Part shown: one piece after another, positions 43,401 to 56,100 of the stretch
How the letters are laid out: each line of letters opens with the position of its first letter
Position numbering within the stretch: the stretch's first letter is position 1
Origin: BD1-7 clade bacterium
Lineage (GTDB): Bacteria; Pseudomonadota; Gammaproteobacteria; Pseudomonadales; DT-91
Direction: 5' to 3'
Length of the DNA stretch: 64,000 nucleotides
NCBI GenBank assembly: GCA_902705865.1
Contig: CACSIO010000056.1
Location: forward strand, 88,257 to 152,256
Notes under the pieces: generated by a model
Databases searched by the model: none
Told to the model about the DNA's origin: nothing
Seen by the model: only the letters and a program-made list of their open reading frames with translations
Made by a program: the position numbers and the translations under genes

Positions 43401-44087
43401 ATGAGATACCTTGTACGTGCCATGCGTGTTTGTATCAGTTTGCTATCACCTGCCGTGTTGGTTTTGACCGCAGTGTTAGCGTCACATGCCGCTACCGCGC
43501 AACAAAACACAACGGCTTTGCAGGGCAAGTGGTTAGTTAAAGCGGTCGATGGTCGTTATCGTGCCGACTTAGGTTACTGGTCGTTCAGTAGTTCTGAGCT
43601 AACACAGGCGCAAAGCGGTCAGCCGTTCGAAACTAACGCGTACCAACTTAATGGCGATACGTTATCTGTTAATGGCAGCTCGGTGAAAATTTTGCGTTTC
43701 GCCGGTGGCGTCATGGAAGTTCAAGACGGCGCCCATAGTTTGATTATGCAGAAATTGGGCGCCAGCATGGGAATCCCCAAGACACCACGTGCTGTTACCA
43801 AACCGCCTGCACGCCCGGCATTGAGTCAAGAGCAGTGCTATCTTGCTGTTGAGCATGCTTATGCCGATTTGCAACAGATGGTGGAAGCCGGTCGCGTTAA
43901 TGTGGAGCAGGGCCTGATGCCTGAAGAGCGCCTGCAGGAAGCCGAAGCAACAGCCAAGCGCATGCGTAACGATATCACCGTGAAGGATTGTTTAGCGGCG
44001 ACAACGCCTGCAAGTATTACCCTCTACCGCTGCTTATCATCTGCTGATACTTCCTTGACTGAATGTGCAGCTCGCACCAGTCGTTGA
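43401..44087 (+). CDS. Hypothetical secreted protein
   Basis: 228 aa, not recognised. A signal peptide ends near HAATA-Q (about residue 33). The first half is beta-rich (LQGKWLVKAVDGRY, FAGGVMEVQDGAHSLIM). The second half is helical and has four Cys (QEQCYLAVEHAYADL, VKDCLAATT, LYRCLSS, LTECAAR), which could form two disulfides. A 228-bp gap separates it from the divergent trkH. Confidence 0.7.
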   Translation: MRYLVRAMRVCISLLSPAVLVLTAVLASHAATAQQNTTALQGKWLVKAVDGRYRADLGYWSFSSSELTQAQSGQPFETNAYQLNGDTLSVNGSSVKILRFAGGVMEVQDGAHSLIMQKLGASMGIPKTPRAVTKPPARPALSQEQCYLAVEHAYADLQQMVEAGRVNVEQGLMPEERLQEAEATAKRMRNDITVKDCLAATTPASITLYRCLSSADTSLTECAARTSR

Positions 44088-44320
44088 TGACTTCTTCTGC
44101 GCTATTCACGTCCGTGTTTTAGCGCAATCTTCTTGTTTTCGAGCCCTATGTGATTCTGCTGTGACGAATTTATAGTAACAGCGGGATAACTCTTTGCCGT
44201 TTATCGGCCAGACTATTCATTCGAGTAACGGTTTGTGTATTTGTGCTGGTTTTCACACCAATGTACAACACCGCATTTCGGGTTATTTGTGTAAACGATC
44301 AATCTTTTTCACTAGGTGTG

Positions 44321-45097
44321 ATGATGGAATTTCTGAGCCGAACACTACGCCGTCTGCGACTATCGATGTTGATGGCCGCTGCAGTGCCATTGAGCGTGCA
44401 ATTGCATGCTGAGACCTTTACTAGTGAAGCGTCACAAGCAGAGCTAGTGGAGTTGTATACATCTCAAGGTTGCAGTAGTTGCCCGCCGGCTGAAGCATGG
44501 TTGAGCCGCTGGAAGGATAATCCCGAACTCTGGAAGAAAGTGGTTCCGGTTGCTTGGCATGTCACGTATTGGAACTACTTGGGTTGGCCTGATGATTTCT
44601 CCCAATCGCGGTACGATAAACGTCAGCAGTATTACAAACAGTTGGGATACAGCCGCTCGGTTTATACGCCGGAGTTTATTGTAAATGGCCGTGAATGGCG
44701 TGGTTGGTTTCAACGTGAGGCATTACCCGTCTCCGAAAAATCCGTCGGTATACTGACAGCGACAACCGATAACGGCCGTTTTAAGGTGGATTTTGTTCCG
44801 CAAGATACGGATGCCGATGATTATCGCCTTTATGTTGCTGTGATGGGTCAAGATATCGTCTCGGATGTGAAACGCGGAGAGAACGCAGGCAAGCAACTGA
44901 AACACGATTTTGTTGTGTTGGACTACAAAATGTTTGCGCCGTTAAAACACTCGCCGATTAATGGTAAATACCTCTGGCAAGGGGATTTAACCACGATGAA
45001 AAATGCTGCTGATAATAAGGCCATTGCATTCTGGGTAACACGCGGTACGGACCCGACGCCGGTTCAAGCAACCGGTGGTGTTCTCGACGTCAATTGA
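44321..45097 (+). CDS. DUF1223 thioredoxin-fold secreted protein
   Basis: 258 aa from the ATG at 44321 (AGGTG upstream); a longer frame from 44243 lacks support. A signal peptide (ends QLHA-E) is followed by VELYTSQGCSSCPPAEAWL, a CxxC redox site, and the family blocks VAWHVTYWNYLGWPDDFSQSRYDKRQ and YTPEFIVNG. Periplasmic, redox role unproven. Confidence 0.87.
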   Translation: MMEFLSRTLRRLRLSMLMAAAVPLSVQLHAETFTSEASQAELVELYTSQGCSSCPPAEAWLSRWKDNPELWKKVVPVAWHVTYWNYLGWPDDFSQSRYDKRQQYYKQLGYSRSVYTPEFIVNGREWRGWFQREALPVSEKSVGILTATTDNGRFKVDFVPQDTDADDYRLYVAVMGQDIVSDVKRGENAGKQLKHDFVVLDYKMFAPLKHSPINGKYLWQGDLTTMKNAADNKAIAFWVTRGTDPTPVQATGGVLDVN

Positions 45098-45885
45098 TAG
45101 CGTGGGCGAATTTTTGAGGTTAGTTAATCTCTTTCACGCGGCGCGTCCGTTAGCTGTCGATATACCAACGCTAGGCTAGCCAGAAACTGTATCCAGAGAA
45201 GTAACCTAGTGATAGCGGTGACGATTTTACCAGCGGCTGCTGGTTCGCATTGAGCACATGAGAGCTGCTGTATTCAAACGGAACCAGGACGATTTTGTCG
45301 CGGTTGGTGTTGGTGGCAACCACCCTGTGCGTTTCGCCGATAACATCACCCCAACCCTTGTAAAGCGGCCTCAGTGACCAATTTACCACCGGTATTGGCG
45401 GGTTTAGGTCGTTTCAGGTAATGACGGATAACTGGCTGTTGAAGGGTGTCGTGCCCGTCGAAGCTGCCTTGTTTTTCATCAACTCAGGTAACAGTGACGA
45501 AAAACTTGTGAAAAAGCTGAGAATAATAAAGGCTTGATGCGGCTTTGATGGCGTCTTTGTTCCGTGACTCGCGTCCTTTGTAAACAGAGGATTACGTGAA
45601 AATCCGAGTCTTTTGCCGAGTATTTCTGTGGCCGATCAACGTAGTAAAAAACTAACATCGTTGATTAGCTGTATTGATCGGGAGCTCCGGCGGTGCTAGA
45701 CAGGCACTTTAACTCAGGTCGATAAAATGCCAAATCATTGGCTGGATGGTAGTAGTAAGCGCTGACATTTATGCGCATAATCCCGCTGAAATGCCCATGG
45801 CCAGTTACATCAGATCGTTACAATGGGGCGCAATGAATTGTTGCGTGAAATAACACGGCACTGGCTATAACAAAATACACGCGAT
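45098..45885. other. 788-bp gap, longest intergenic stretch in the window
   Basis: No gene can be supported. A minus-strand frame of 72 codons with GTG start (45171-45389) and a plus-strand frame of 39 codons (45420-45539) exist, without ribosome sites or recognisable products; they may be remnants of decayed genes. A short inverted repeat CGCAA/TTGCG lies near 45836-45854, upstream of the glutaredoxin-like gene. Confidence 0.4.
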
Positions 45886-46266
45886 ATGAGTACGAATGGA
45901 ATGATTAAGAGAATCGCACTTTTGGCTGTTATCAGTATTGGTTTATATCAAACATGGCATCAATACGGCCATCTTCTCAACAATAATGCACCTCTGACAG
46001 CAGAGGAGTCTTATGTGAACGTTTATGGGCGCGATACCTGTGCCCATACGCGTAAAACACTTGAGCAATTGTCGGACGCTGGCGTCAAACACCGTTATTT
46101 CGTGGTTGATGAGGAGCCGGTTGCAGACCGGTTACATACCGTCATGAAAGCATCGGGCATCGCCACACATCGTTACGACTTGCCGGTTGTGGATGTGAGT
46201 GGTGAGTTAATGGTGCGCCCACAGCACACCGAAATCTTGTCGCGTTATCAAAGCTATTCACTGTAG
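45886..46266 (+). CDS. Membrane-anchored glutaredoxin-like protein
   Basis: 126 aa. One N-terminal membrane anchor (about residues 8-24) is followed by a glutaredoxin-like domain: VNVYGRDTCAHTRKTLEQL with a single active-site Cys (CAHT), VKHRYFVVDEEP, and the cis-Pro strand YDLPVVDVSGELMVRP. Probably a monothiol redox protein outside the inner membrane. It converges on the NRPS gene; a link is not shown. Confidence 0.72.
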   Translation: MSTNGMIKRIALLAVISIGLYQTWHQYGHLLNNNAPLTAEESYVNVYGRDTCAHTRKTLEQLSDAGVKHRYFVVDEEPVADRLHTVMKASGIATHRYDLPVVDVSGELMVRPQHTEILSRYQSYSL

Positions 46267-46352
46267 ATCGCTTCGATCTTCCTTTATCTCCCCTTTAGCT
46301 GTCCTCTGTCTTTTCCAACAGAGTCGCCAATCAGCTGCTATCGAAACACATT

Positions 46353-46387
46353 CTGCGCAAAGGTTTAAATGTTTGACCATTGCGCAG
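46353..46387. repeat. Inverted repeat after the glutaredoxin-like gene, before the NRPS end
   Basis: CTGCGCAA and TTGCGCAG are perfect 8-bp arms; a further GGT/ACC pair lies inside after one A-A mismatch. No T-run follows on either strand, so it is at best a weak terminator for the NRPS, whose stop codon is at 46398. Confidence 0.5.
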
Positions 46388-46397
46388 GTTGATGTGG

Positions 46398-47170
46398 CTA
46401 AAGCCGCTCTTTCAACGCCGTGACCAATTCATCAACATGGTCGCTGGCGAGCATCGAGAAGTGATCGCCGCCAACTTCGATTAGCTCAATGTCGGCAGTT
46501 ATTTTCTCCCAACCTAGATAATCGGCTTTGTCGCGGCGTATAAGCTTACGCATTTTATGTGCCAGCGTCTGATCGCGTATCTCTGGACGATAGAGGTCTA
46601 TCGCGAGCGCAATCTGTCGCGGCTTGTAGTTCATCATCATACGTTGGAAGCCACGAATAACGGCAATTGCCCGGCGAATAAACTCTTCTGAAACCACGCC
46701 ATTAAAGCGTTCTGTTACACGTTTAATCATATCGTCAGGTTTCATCACCCGCAGTGCCTTGAGCGGAATATCCACCACGCCAAAGTTATGTTCGGCAAAG
46801 GTTTTGAGGATATAGGCGTCATCGAGTGGGATGTTCATGTAGCGGATAGGCATATGAGTATCCAACAACCCGAGATAGCGGATTTCATCGCCACCGGCGC
46901 GCAGCTTATGCGCGATTTCGATAGCAATTAAACCACCAAAACTATGGCCGATCAGCTGATAGGGGCCTTCTGGCTGTTGTTTTTTGATGGCTTCGACATA
47001 GAAGTTGACCATCTCATGGATGTCGGTAAACGGCGTTTGTTCATCTTCAAAGCCATAGGCTTGAATGCCATAAAAGGGTTGATCTTTGCCCAGTGCGCGA
47101 GCCAGAGGTTCATAACTCATCACCATGGCACCCAGTGCATGAACCGCAAAGATCGGTGTTTTACTGCCCT
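46398..47170 (-). other. NRPS C-terminal type I thioesterase
   Basis: About 255 residues of alpha/beta hydrolase: TPIFAVHALGAMVMSYEPLARAL, nucleophile elbow GHSFGGLIAIEIAHKL (Ser codon 46941-46943), and the catalytic His in GGDHFSML near the end. It releases the peptide; hydrolysis or ring closure cannot be told apart by sequence reading. Confidence 0.92.
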
Positions 47171-50100
47171 GAGGTTGAATCGGCACAATCGGTGACCATT
47201 CACTGACCTGGTTATCAATCACATGCGCCAACTGGGCGATAGTTTGTGCACCGAACAGCGAGGCTACTGGGAGCTTCACTTCAAAACGTAGCTCGATACG
47301 CGCCATCAAGCGCACGGCCTTGAGCGAATCACCACCGCTTTCAAAGAAGTTTTCATGCACGCCGACTTCGCCGACGCCCAATACTTCTTGCCACAGGGTG
47401 GTTAAATCTTGCTCTAGGTCGTTACGTGCAGCAACAAAGGTTACGTCTTGCCCGGGTCGTTCTAAGGCTAATAGTGCAACGCGATCGACTTTGCCGTTTG
47501 GTGTGAGTGGCCAAGCATCGAGGCTGATGAGTGCGCGGGGGATCATGTATTCCGGTAGTTTGCCCGCTAATGCTTCACGCCAGTAATCCGGTGCGGGAGC
47601 ATCGATGCCTGCAGTGATGGCAAATGCGAGCAGTTGGTCGTCTTCAACCAGTACCCGGCAATCGTCGATCTGGTTGATATTCAGCAGTGCTTGCTCGATT
47701 TCACCCAGTTCAATGCGCAGGCCGCGCAGTTTCACTTGGAAGTCTTTCCGGCCGATGTACATCAGCTGGACATCACCGTTGTCATCACGAATCTGTTTGA
47801 CCAGGTCGCCGGTGCGATACAGGCTTTGGTCGTGTTCACTGATGCTGAACGGATTATCGAAGAAGGCATTGGCGGTGAGATCAGGCTTATTCCAATAACC
47901 GGCACCCACACTGAGGCCGCTGATACACAGCTCGCCGGCGAGGCCTTCAGGCATTGGTTGATTCTGTTCGTTTAACACGTACAGGTGCACACCTTGAGAC
48001 GCATCACCCAGTGGAATCTGAAGATTGTCGTCAGTATCACTGTTGAGCTGCTGTTCTACCCATTGGCGTGCGGTTGCAGCATTCAGCGTGTAGGCCGTGG
48101 CAATATCGGTACATTCTGTTGGGCCATACATATTGACGATATCAGCGTGGAACGCCGGTCGCTGAATCCAGCTGCGTAGACGCTTGAACTGAATCGGCTC
48201 GCCGCCAAATAATACCAATCGAAGATGCTGTGCCAGCGTGGAAATACCGTTAGTAGCGGCGGTGTCTTCCAGCAGCGGGTAAAAGGCTGACGGTGCACAG
48301 TTGATCAAGGTGATGCTGTGTTGAGCCACTTGCTCGATAATGCGATTAGCATCAAAGTGATCGGTATCTGGCAATACCACCTTGCCGCCGGTGGTTAGTA
48401 GGGCAAAGTAGTTTTTCTGTGTCAGGTCGAAGCCTGTTGCTGAGGTAACCAGTACAGCATCGTCGTGTGTCAGGCGATATTCGCGGGTGTACCAATCGAT
48501 CAGATTCGATTCACCTCGATGATATACCTGCGCGCCTTTGGGCAAGCCGGTCGATCCTGAGGTGTAAATCATGTAAATCGCATCGTCAGCTGTGATGCTG
48601 ACGTTGGGGTTACTCGTGTTGGCAGACGCCGGTAGGGCATCGATATCCAGTACGACGGCGGTGCTTGAGGGCGATAATTTATCGATCTGGCTGTTTTCAG
48701 TTAGTACCACACTGGCGTCGGCATCTTCCAGTATGTAGTTCAATCGATCTTGTGGGTAAGCCGTATCCATCGGGATATAACAAGCACCAGATTTTATTGC
48801 CCCCAGCAACGTAGGCAGCAGTTCAACGCGGCGGCTAAGCAGAATACCGACACGGTCGCCTTTGTTCACTCCGTTTGCAATCAGTACGTTGGCAATGCGA
48901 TTAGATTGCTCTTCAAGCTCGCCATAGGTCATCTGTTTTTCACCACAGGCCACCGCAATGCGTGGGGCATTATGACGGCTGCACAGATCAATCAGCTGAT
49001 GCACGGGTAGCGTCGCAGCTGCGATATCCAACGAACCACGCACCGGGCCGGTTTCTTTAGCCAAGGTAAGATCGAGTTCGCGGGTGTTTTCGAGTGATAC
49101 TCCAGCTTGGTTGATGAGCTGATTCGATAGCGATTTGACGCGTTCGAGCAGGCACAGATCATCAAAATCAGCGGTATTAAAGGCTAACCATAAGCTCAGT
49201 TTGTCACCATCTGCCTGTACGCGAAAATCTACCATGCTTTGTGCGTTAGGTGTGTAGCGCTGGCAATGAAAGGTTTCGCCCAGCATCTCAACATGATGCG
49301 GCATCATCAGATAGTTGTACGAGAAGTACACGCTGCTATCGGGCAGCATTTGGCGTAAACGTAAGTTCGAAAGTTGCAGGTGTTGGCGGCTTTGTTTCTG
49401 CTCAGCTTTGGCTTGATTGAACAGTTGCTGCAAAGAACCCTTCAAGCTTTCAGCACGCACACAATAAGGTTGTGTGTGGTAGAAGCAGCCAATCGTATCT
49501 CGATGCAGTTTTTCACGGCCGGCATTAAATTCCGTGATCACAAAATCGCCATCGGCACGGGTATATTGCTGAACCAGCACGGCATACAAACACTTGAAGT
49601 AGAGTGCGGGCGTAATCCCCATCTGGCGGCAGTATTTCTTCACAGCACGGCTATGGTCATCGTCCATCGTTTGTGACAACAACCGTATTTCGCCGAGATC
49701 TTTGGCGGCAGCAGAGGGTGCCTGCAAACCGACGCAGTCTTTCAATTGCTGTTGCCAGAAGTGCAAGGTCTCCGGTGTATCAAATTGCTGGCGATTGGTG
49801 TGGCAATAAAACTCCAGGTGATCATCCAGCACCAGTGGCGTGACTCGATCGGAGTGCTTCACGAGCTCTTCGTAACGGGCACATACTTGGGTGAAGTGAT
49901 TCACCGCAGCAAAACCATCCATAAACAGGTGATGTGACGCGAGAGTAAACCAGTAGTGACCCGGTGCGATTTTGATCAGACGATAGCTGACGCCGGCATC
50001 CTCGCGCAGGTTGTAGGGTTTCATCACCAAGTTGTGCAAACGCGCTTGCAAGCTAATGTCGCTATCCATTGCCGGATCGTGTTGCCAGTCGAGTACGGAA

Positions 50101-53100
50101 AAATCGATGGGTTTCTGTTTGCGGATGCCCAATATGGCGATGTCGTCCCATGCTTGTTTGCCTTCAAGCAGATCCGCATTGAGAGCATCATATTGTGCAG
50201 CAACATCGCTGAGTGCCTGTTGCCAGCGCTTCTCGTCGATGACTACTGGGAAGTTGAAGGCATAGCCGAGGCTGTTTTCTAGCGTTTGCGGGTTTGCCAG
50301 CGTTGCCAGATAGATATCCCGCTGCATCGCCGTTAGCGGTAGCGTTTTGATATAACCTTCAGGCAGCGTTGGCGTTTGCAGTTGGATTTCGTGCAGGCGT
50401 TGCGGCTTTTGTTCTTGTTCTGGTTTCAGTTCATGTGGCTGAAGTTGTTCGGCAAATACTGATAGTAGCGTGAGGTAATGATCAACTAACTTTTCGACAG
50501 TGGCTGCTTCAAAGATATCGACGTTGTATTCCATACTCAGCGTCAGATCCGACTGGGTATCCAGCAGGTTCATCTGTAAGTCGAACTTAGCGACGGTATT
50601 GTCAGCTTCAACCAGCGACAGTTCAATATCACCCAGTAAATCGTTAATACCATCCGGCAGCGCAGCATCGCTGGTGCTCATCATATTGAAGGCACATTGT
50701 GCGATGGGTGTGTAGCTGAGGTTTCGGTCGATGTTGAGTTCGCCGAGCAGCATTTCGATCGGTACATGTTCGTGGGCGAAAGCCGCGAGCGTTGTTCCTT
50801 TAACTTGTGCCAATAATTCTTCAATCGACAGGTTGGCGGAGAAATCCGTGCGAATGATCAAGGCGTTGATAAAGAAACCAATCATTGGGGTTACTTCATC
50901 CATGCTTCGGCCCGCTAACGGGATACCTACGCAGATATCATCTTGTTGCGTGTATTTGTGCAGCAGCAGTTGATAAGCGCTGAGGCACGTTATAAACAAC
51001 GTGACGCCTTGTTGCTGGCTGAGCTTACGCAATGGTTGAGCAACGCTGGCTGGAATGTCGCGTTTGATCAACGCACCATTAAAACTCTGCACCTCTGGAC
51101 GAGGTTTATCCAGCGGCAGTTGCATCAGTGTTGGGGCACCTGTGAGTGCATTGCGCCAGAAGCTGATTTGCGTATCTAACACGTCACCTTGAAGCCAATT
51201 GCGTTGCCAAGCGGCATAGTCGGTGTATTGCAATTCCAGTGCTGGCAGTAAATCGCCGAGGCCCTGGTTGAAGCTCATGTAGAGCTGACCGAGTTCACGC
51301 ATCAACACCTGAACCGACCAGCCATCAGAGATGATGTGGTGCATATTCAGAGCGAGTACATAGGTGTCGGTTTGCCCGGTGAGTTCGAGCAAGGTGGCAC
51401 GCAGTAAGCAGCCCTGTGTAAGGTCAAACGCTTGTAGGGCATCTTGTTGCACAAACACCGACATTGCAGCTTCGTCGATAGACTGGCGGTTTAGGGTAAA
51501 CGAATACGCATCGGCTGCCAGAATGCTGAGTTGAGGCTCACCATCAATAGCGACAAAGGCGGTACGCAGGGATTCATGGCGACTAACGATAGTTTGCAGT
51601 GCTTGTTCTAACGCCTGAATGTTGAGCTTGCCACGAATGCGGAACGCCGAAGGCATGTTGTAAGCCGGCGACGTGGGCGCCATTTGTGCCAAGAACCACA
51701 ACCGTTGTTGCGCATAAGATAGCGGCAAAACACCGGTGCGATCGACCTTCGTGATCGCCGGTATGGTCACGCCCGATTGCTGTTTACGGGCCACTAACAA
51801 TGCTTGATCGACAATGGTGGTGGCTTCGAATAAGTCTCGCAAGGCCAAGTCAATATTGAAGCGTTTACGCAATTGACCGACCACTTCAGCGGCTTTTAGT
51901 GAATGGCCGCCGATGCTGAAAAACTCATCATCAACAGAGATTTCATCGATACCTAACACACGTTGCCAGATACCCAGCACGGTGGTTTCATCGGCAGTGC
52001 GGGGTTCTACGAGATTGTGCTGTCGTGTGGTATAAAAATCCGGTTGTGGTAGCGCTTTGCGATCGATTTTACCGTTGGCGTTGAGCGGGAATTGGCTCAA
52101 TACATGCCAGAAACCCGGCACCATGTAATCCGGTAGTTGGCCATGCAAAGCTTGGCGGCAATGGTCTGTCGACAGTGGTTGATTATCTGCGGCGACAACC
52201 CAGGCGCACAGGTGATCTTCACCGGTTTGTGGATGTGTTACGGACATCACCAAGGCTTCTGCAATTTCGGGCAGCGCCAGTAAGCGGGTTTCTATTTCGC
52301 CTAACTCGATGCGTAAGCCACGAATCTTAACCTGATGGTCGGTACGACCGATATACTGAATATTGTGGCATTCAGCATCGGTGTAGCGCACCAAGTCACC
52401 GGTTTTATAGAGTTTTCCATCACCAAACGGGTTAGCGATAAAACTTTCTGTGTTGAGCTGTGGGCGATTCAGGTAGCCATTGGATACACCCATACCGCCG
52501 ATATACAGCTCGCCAGCCACGCCTGCCGGTAGCAGGTTTAACGCTGGATCGAGAATGTACAGGCTGACGTTGTCGATGGCCGAGCCGATAGGCAATACCG
52601 AAACGTTAAGATCATCAGCTGAACGCACTCGGTAGATGCTGGCGATATCTGTGGCCTCGGTGGGGCCATACATGTTCACCAGTTCTGTTTTAAAAGTCGT
52701 TGCCTCAAGCCACGGGCGCACCTTATCAAGGCGCACTGGTTCGCCGCCAAGTAAGATGGTTTTCAAACTGCTGAGTGTATGGAACGGGAATGCGGTGTCT
52801 TTGTTGTGTGCGTTATCCAGCAAGGCATACAACACCGATGGTGCGCAGTTAACACGGGTAATGCCGTGTTGGTGGATCTGCTCTACCAATTTGTCGGCAT
52901 CAAAGAAGCCGGTGTCAGCAAATACCAGCTCACCACCGCTGATTAACGGCGCGAAGAAATTTTTCTGCGTTAGATCAAACCCTGTGGCGGATGCAATTAA
53001 GACCTTATCGCTAGCGTTAAATGCAAAGGTGCGGGTATACCAGTGAATCAAATTGGTTTCACCGCGGTGAACCACTTCAACGCCTTTCGGGTTGCCAGTT

Positions 53101-56100
53101 GATCCGGAGGTATAGATCACATACGCAGGCGTATCTTCTGTGATGATGATGCCCGGATTATGGTGTGGCTGTGCGGCAAGCGCGTCGGTGAGCTGGTCTA
53201 GCTCGATAATGGCGGTTGGTGTTGTCGCAGTTTCTGGTTTTGCAGCCGCTGTTTGTACAACACGTTGGCCGAGCGATTTGTGGGTGAGCACTGCCTTTAC
53301 ATCGGCATCATCCAGAATAAATTGCAGGCGTTCATCCGGGTGATTCGGGTCTAACGGTAAATAGCTACAACCCAGCTTCAGCGTTGCCAGAACGGCGACA
53401 ATAAAATCAGTGCCGGGTTGCTGCAAGATAGCGATGCGGTCGCCGGCCTGAATGGGTTTGTCGCTCGGTTGCTCGGCCTTCTCGCTGAATTCACTGTCAA
53501 AACCGCTTAGCAAATAGTGCGCAAGACGATTGGCTTTATCGTTCAGTGCCGCGTAAGTCAGCTGGTCGCCTTTAACCGGTGACGAGGCAGCGATAGCCTC
53601 TGGAGTGGCCGCCGCTTGCTGCTCAAACAAAGCAACAATGTGCTGTTGGTGATCAACGACTGTGGCGGCTTCTCGGCTGAGCTGCTGATCCGCTTCATCG
53701 GCATCGATAAAGGCTAACTGATTGATCGGCTGAGTTGGTTCGCTGCCGGCGATGGCGTCTAACAATAAAACAAAGTGATGGGCGAAACGTACCATAGTCT
53801 CAGGCTTAAACAGTGCCGTGCGGTATTCGAGAGTGCCGGTCAGTTGGCCGGATTTTTCTAGCAACGACAGGCTGATTTCGAACTTGGCAGCGGTTGTAAT
53901 ATCGCTCGGGTTATCATCAGATTGACCGGTGCTTAGTTGGTACGCACTGATATCTGTGCCGCCGATTCGCAGCGATTCATCTGCGGCCATGTCTGACATA
54001 GCATCTGCCGATTGCAGGCTGAAAAAAGCCTGAAACATCGGGGAGTGCGACAAATCTCGAGGTACGTCCAAGGCATCTAGCAAACGTTCAAATGGAATAT
54101 CTTGATGTTTGAGGCTGTCTCCTAGGGTCGATTTAACCGATGCAATAAGATCCGATACCGTGGTGTCAGATTCAAAACGGTTGCGTATCACTAGTGTGTT
54201 CACAAAGAAGCCAATAATGCCTTCCAGCGCTGCTTGCGGGCGGTTGGCAGATGGCATACCGATAGTAATGTCATCCTGACCACTGTAGCGATGCAACAAC
54301 ACGCCATAGGCACCCAGCATCAGCATGGTGAGGGTGGCCTGATGTTGTTGAGCAAGCTGTTGCAGGCGTTGAGTTGTTGCCGAACTAACACTGAACTCTA
54401 GTTGCTTGCCAGCGATTGACTGGCCAGCGAGACGCGGCGCATCCATGGGGAGATCGAGCACTGGTGGGTTAGCCAGTTGTTTGCGCCAGTAACCCAGTTG
54501 CTGTTCGATCACATCTTCAGTGAGTACCTGCTGTTGCCAGAGGCTGTAATCAATATATTGGGCTTTCAGTGACGGTAGGTTTATCGATGTATCGTCGTTG
54601 GATGCCAGCGCTGTTAAAATCTGTGCTAATTCAGCCAGCAGAATATTACCGGAGAGACCATCGGTAATGATGTGATGCATATTCAGCATCAATACTGCGT
54701 TGTCAGAGCTACGTTTTAACAAGCACGCGCGAAACAGCGGCTCCTTCCCTAGTTTAAACGGCGTTTGCAGCCAACGGGCAACGTATTGATCCGCTGAGGT
54801 GTTTGCTGCGATGTCCAGTTGTTCGATATCGAGTGTGAATGCATCTGCCGGTAACAGGCTTTGCCAAGCAATACCGTCTTTCTCAACGATATGTGTGCGC
54901 AGAGATTCATGACGAGCAACCAGATGTTTTAGGCCATTCTCTAGCAAGGCAGAATCGACACTGCCATTAAGCTGCAAAGCAAACGGCATGTTGTACATGC
55001 TGCTGGGCGCTTGAATTTGTTCGAGTAACCACAAACGCTGTTGCGCGAATGACAACGGGAAGTGGTTTTGAAACGGCTCACGATCAACCGGTTCGATTGC
55101 CGGTAAGGCAGAATAGCTACTGCTATCACTTGCCAGCATTTCAGCGATGGCGGCAATGGTCGGCGAGAAAAATACCTCTCGCAGGGCCAGCTCTTTGCCG
55201 AAGTGGTCGCGAATTCGGCTAACGGCCCGTGCTGCCAGCAGTGAATGACCGCCGAGATCAAAGAAGTTGTCGTAAACGCCGATGGCCTGCGTGCCCAGCA
55301 CGTCTTGCCAGATTGCCAGCAATTCGACTTCGATGGTATTACGTGGCGCGACTTGCTCTTGCGCGTCGGTTGTACCGATTTCGGGCAAGGCCTTGCGATC
55401 GATTTTACCATTGGCGGTGAGCGGCCATTGGCTAACAGCAGCAATCGACTGCGGCACCATGTAATCCGTTAACTGGTTTGCCAAACTTGAACGCCAGTTA
55501 TCAGGTACCTCACCATTGCCGGTCATAACATGGGCGACCAAACGATCGTCGATCACCTGCACCAGCGCGTCGTCAACATGGGTTAACTGTTTCAGGGCAA
55601 ACTCGATTTCTGCCAATTCAATACGTAGGCCACGTAGCTTCACCTGATGATCTTTACGATTCAGGAAGACGAAATTGCCGTCTGTATTGTGGCGCACAAT
55701 ATCGCCGGTTTTGTATGCTCGGCCCAACAGCGGATGGTCGATAAACGCTGAATTTTTATCACTCGCATGGCCGATATAACCATCGCCAACACCTTCGCCG
55801 GTAATGGTTAGTTCACCGGCAAATCCGTGGGGCAATAATCGGTTGGCACTATCCAAAAGATGCAGTTGAACATTGGCATTAGCAGTGCCGATGGGAACGG
55901 CAGTGTGTTCATAGTTGCCCGGTTCGAGGATACGATAATAGCTGGCAATGTCCGTACATTCGGTAGGGCCATACATATTAACCAACTCGGCCTGACAACC
56001 TGTGGATTGTAACCACGGCAACAGTGCCGGCATGCGGATGGGTTCTCCGCCGAACAGCACCAATCGCAAGGTGTTCAGTTGTGCGTAGTCATGATGGTTT

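Noticed and set aside
45171..45389. Minus-strand frame of 72 codons in the 788-bp gap
   Set aside because: GTG start, no Shine-Dalgarno, no recognisable domain. It could be a gene remnant, but nothing in the sequence proves it.
54941..55444. Minus-strand 167-codon frame inside the NRPS
   Set aside because: Overlaps the in-frame NRPS coding sequence in another register; Ser/Arg-rich translation without family likeness.
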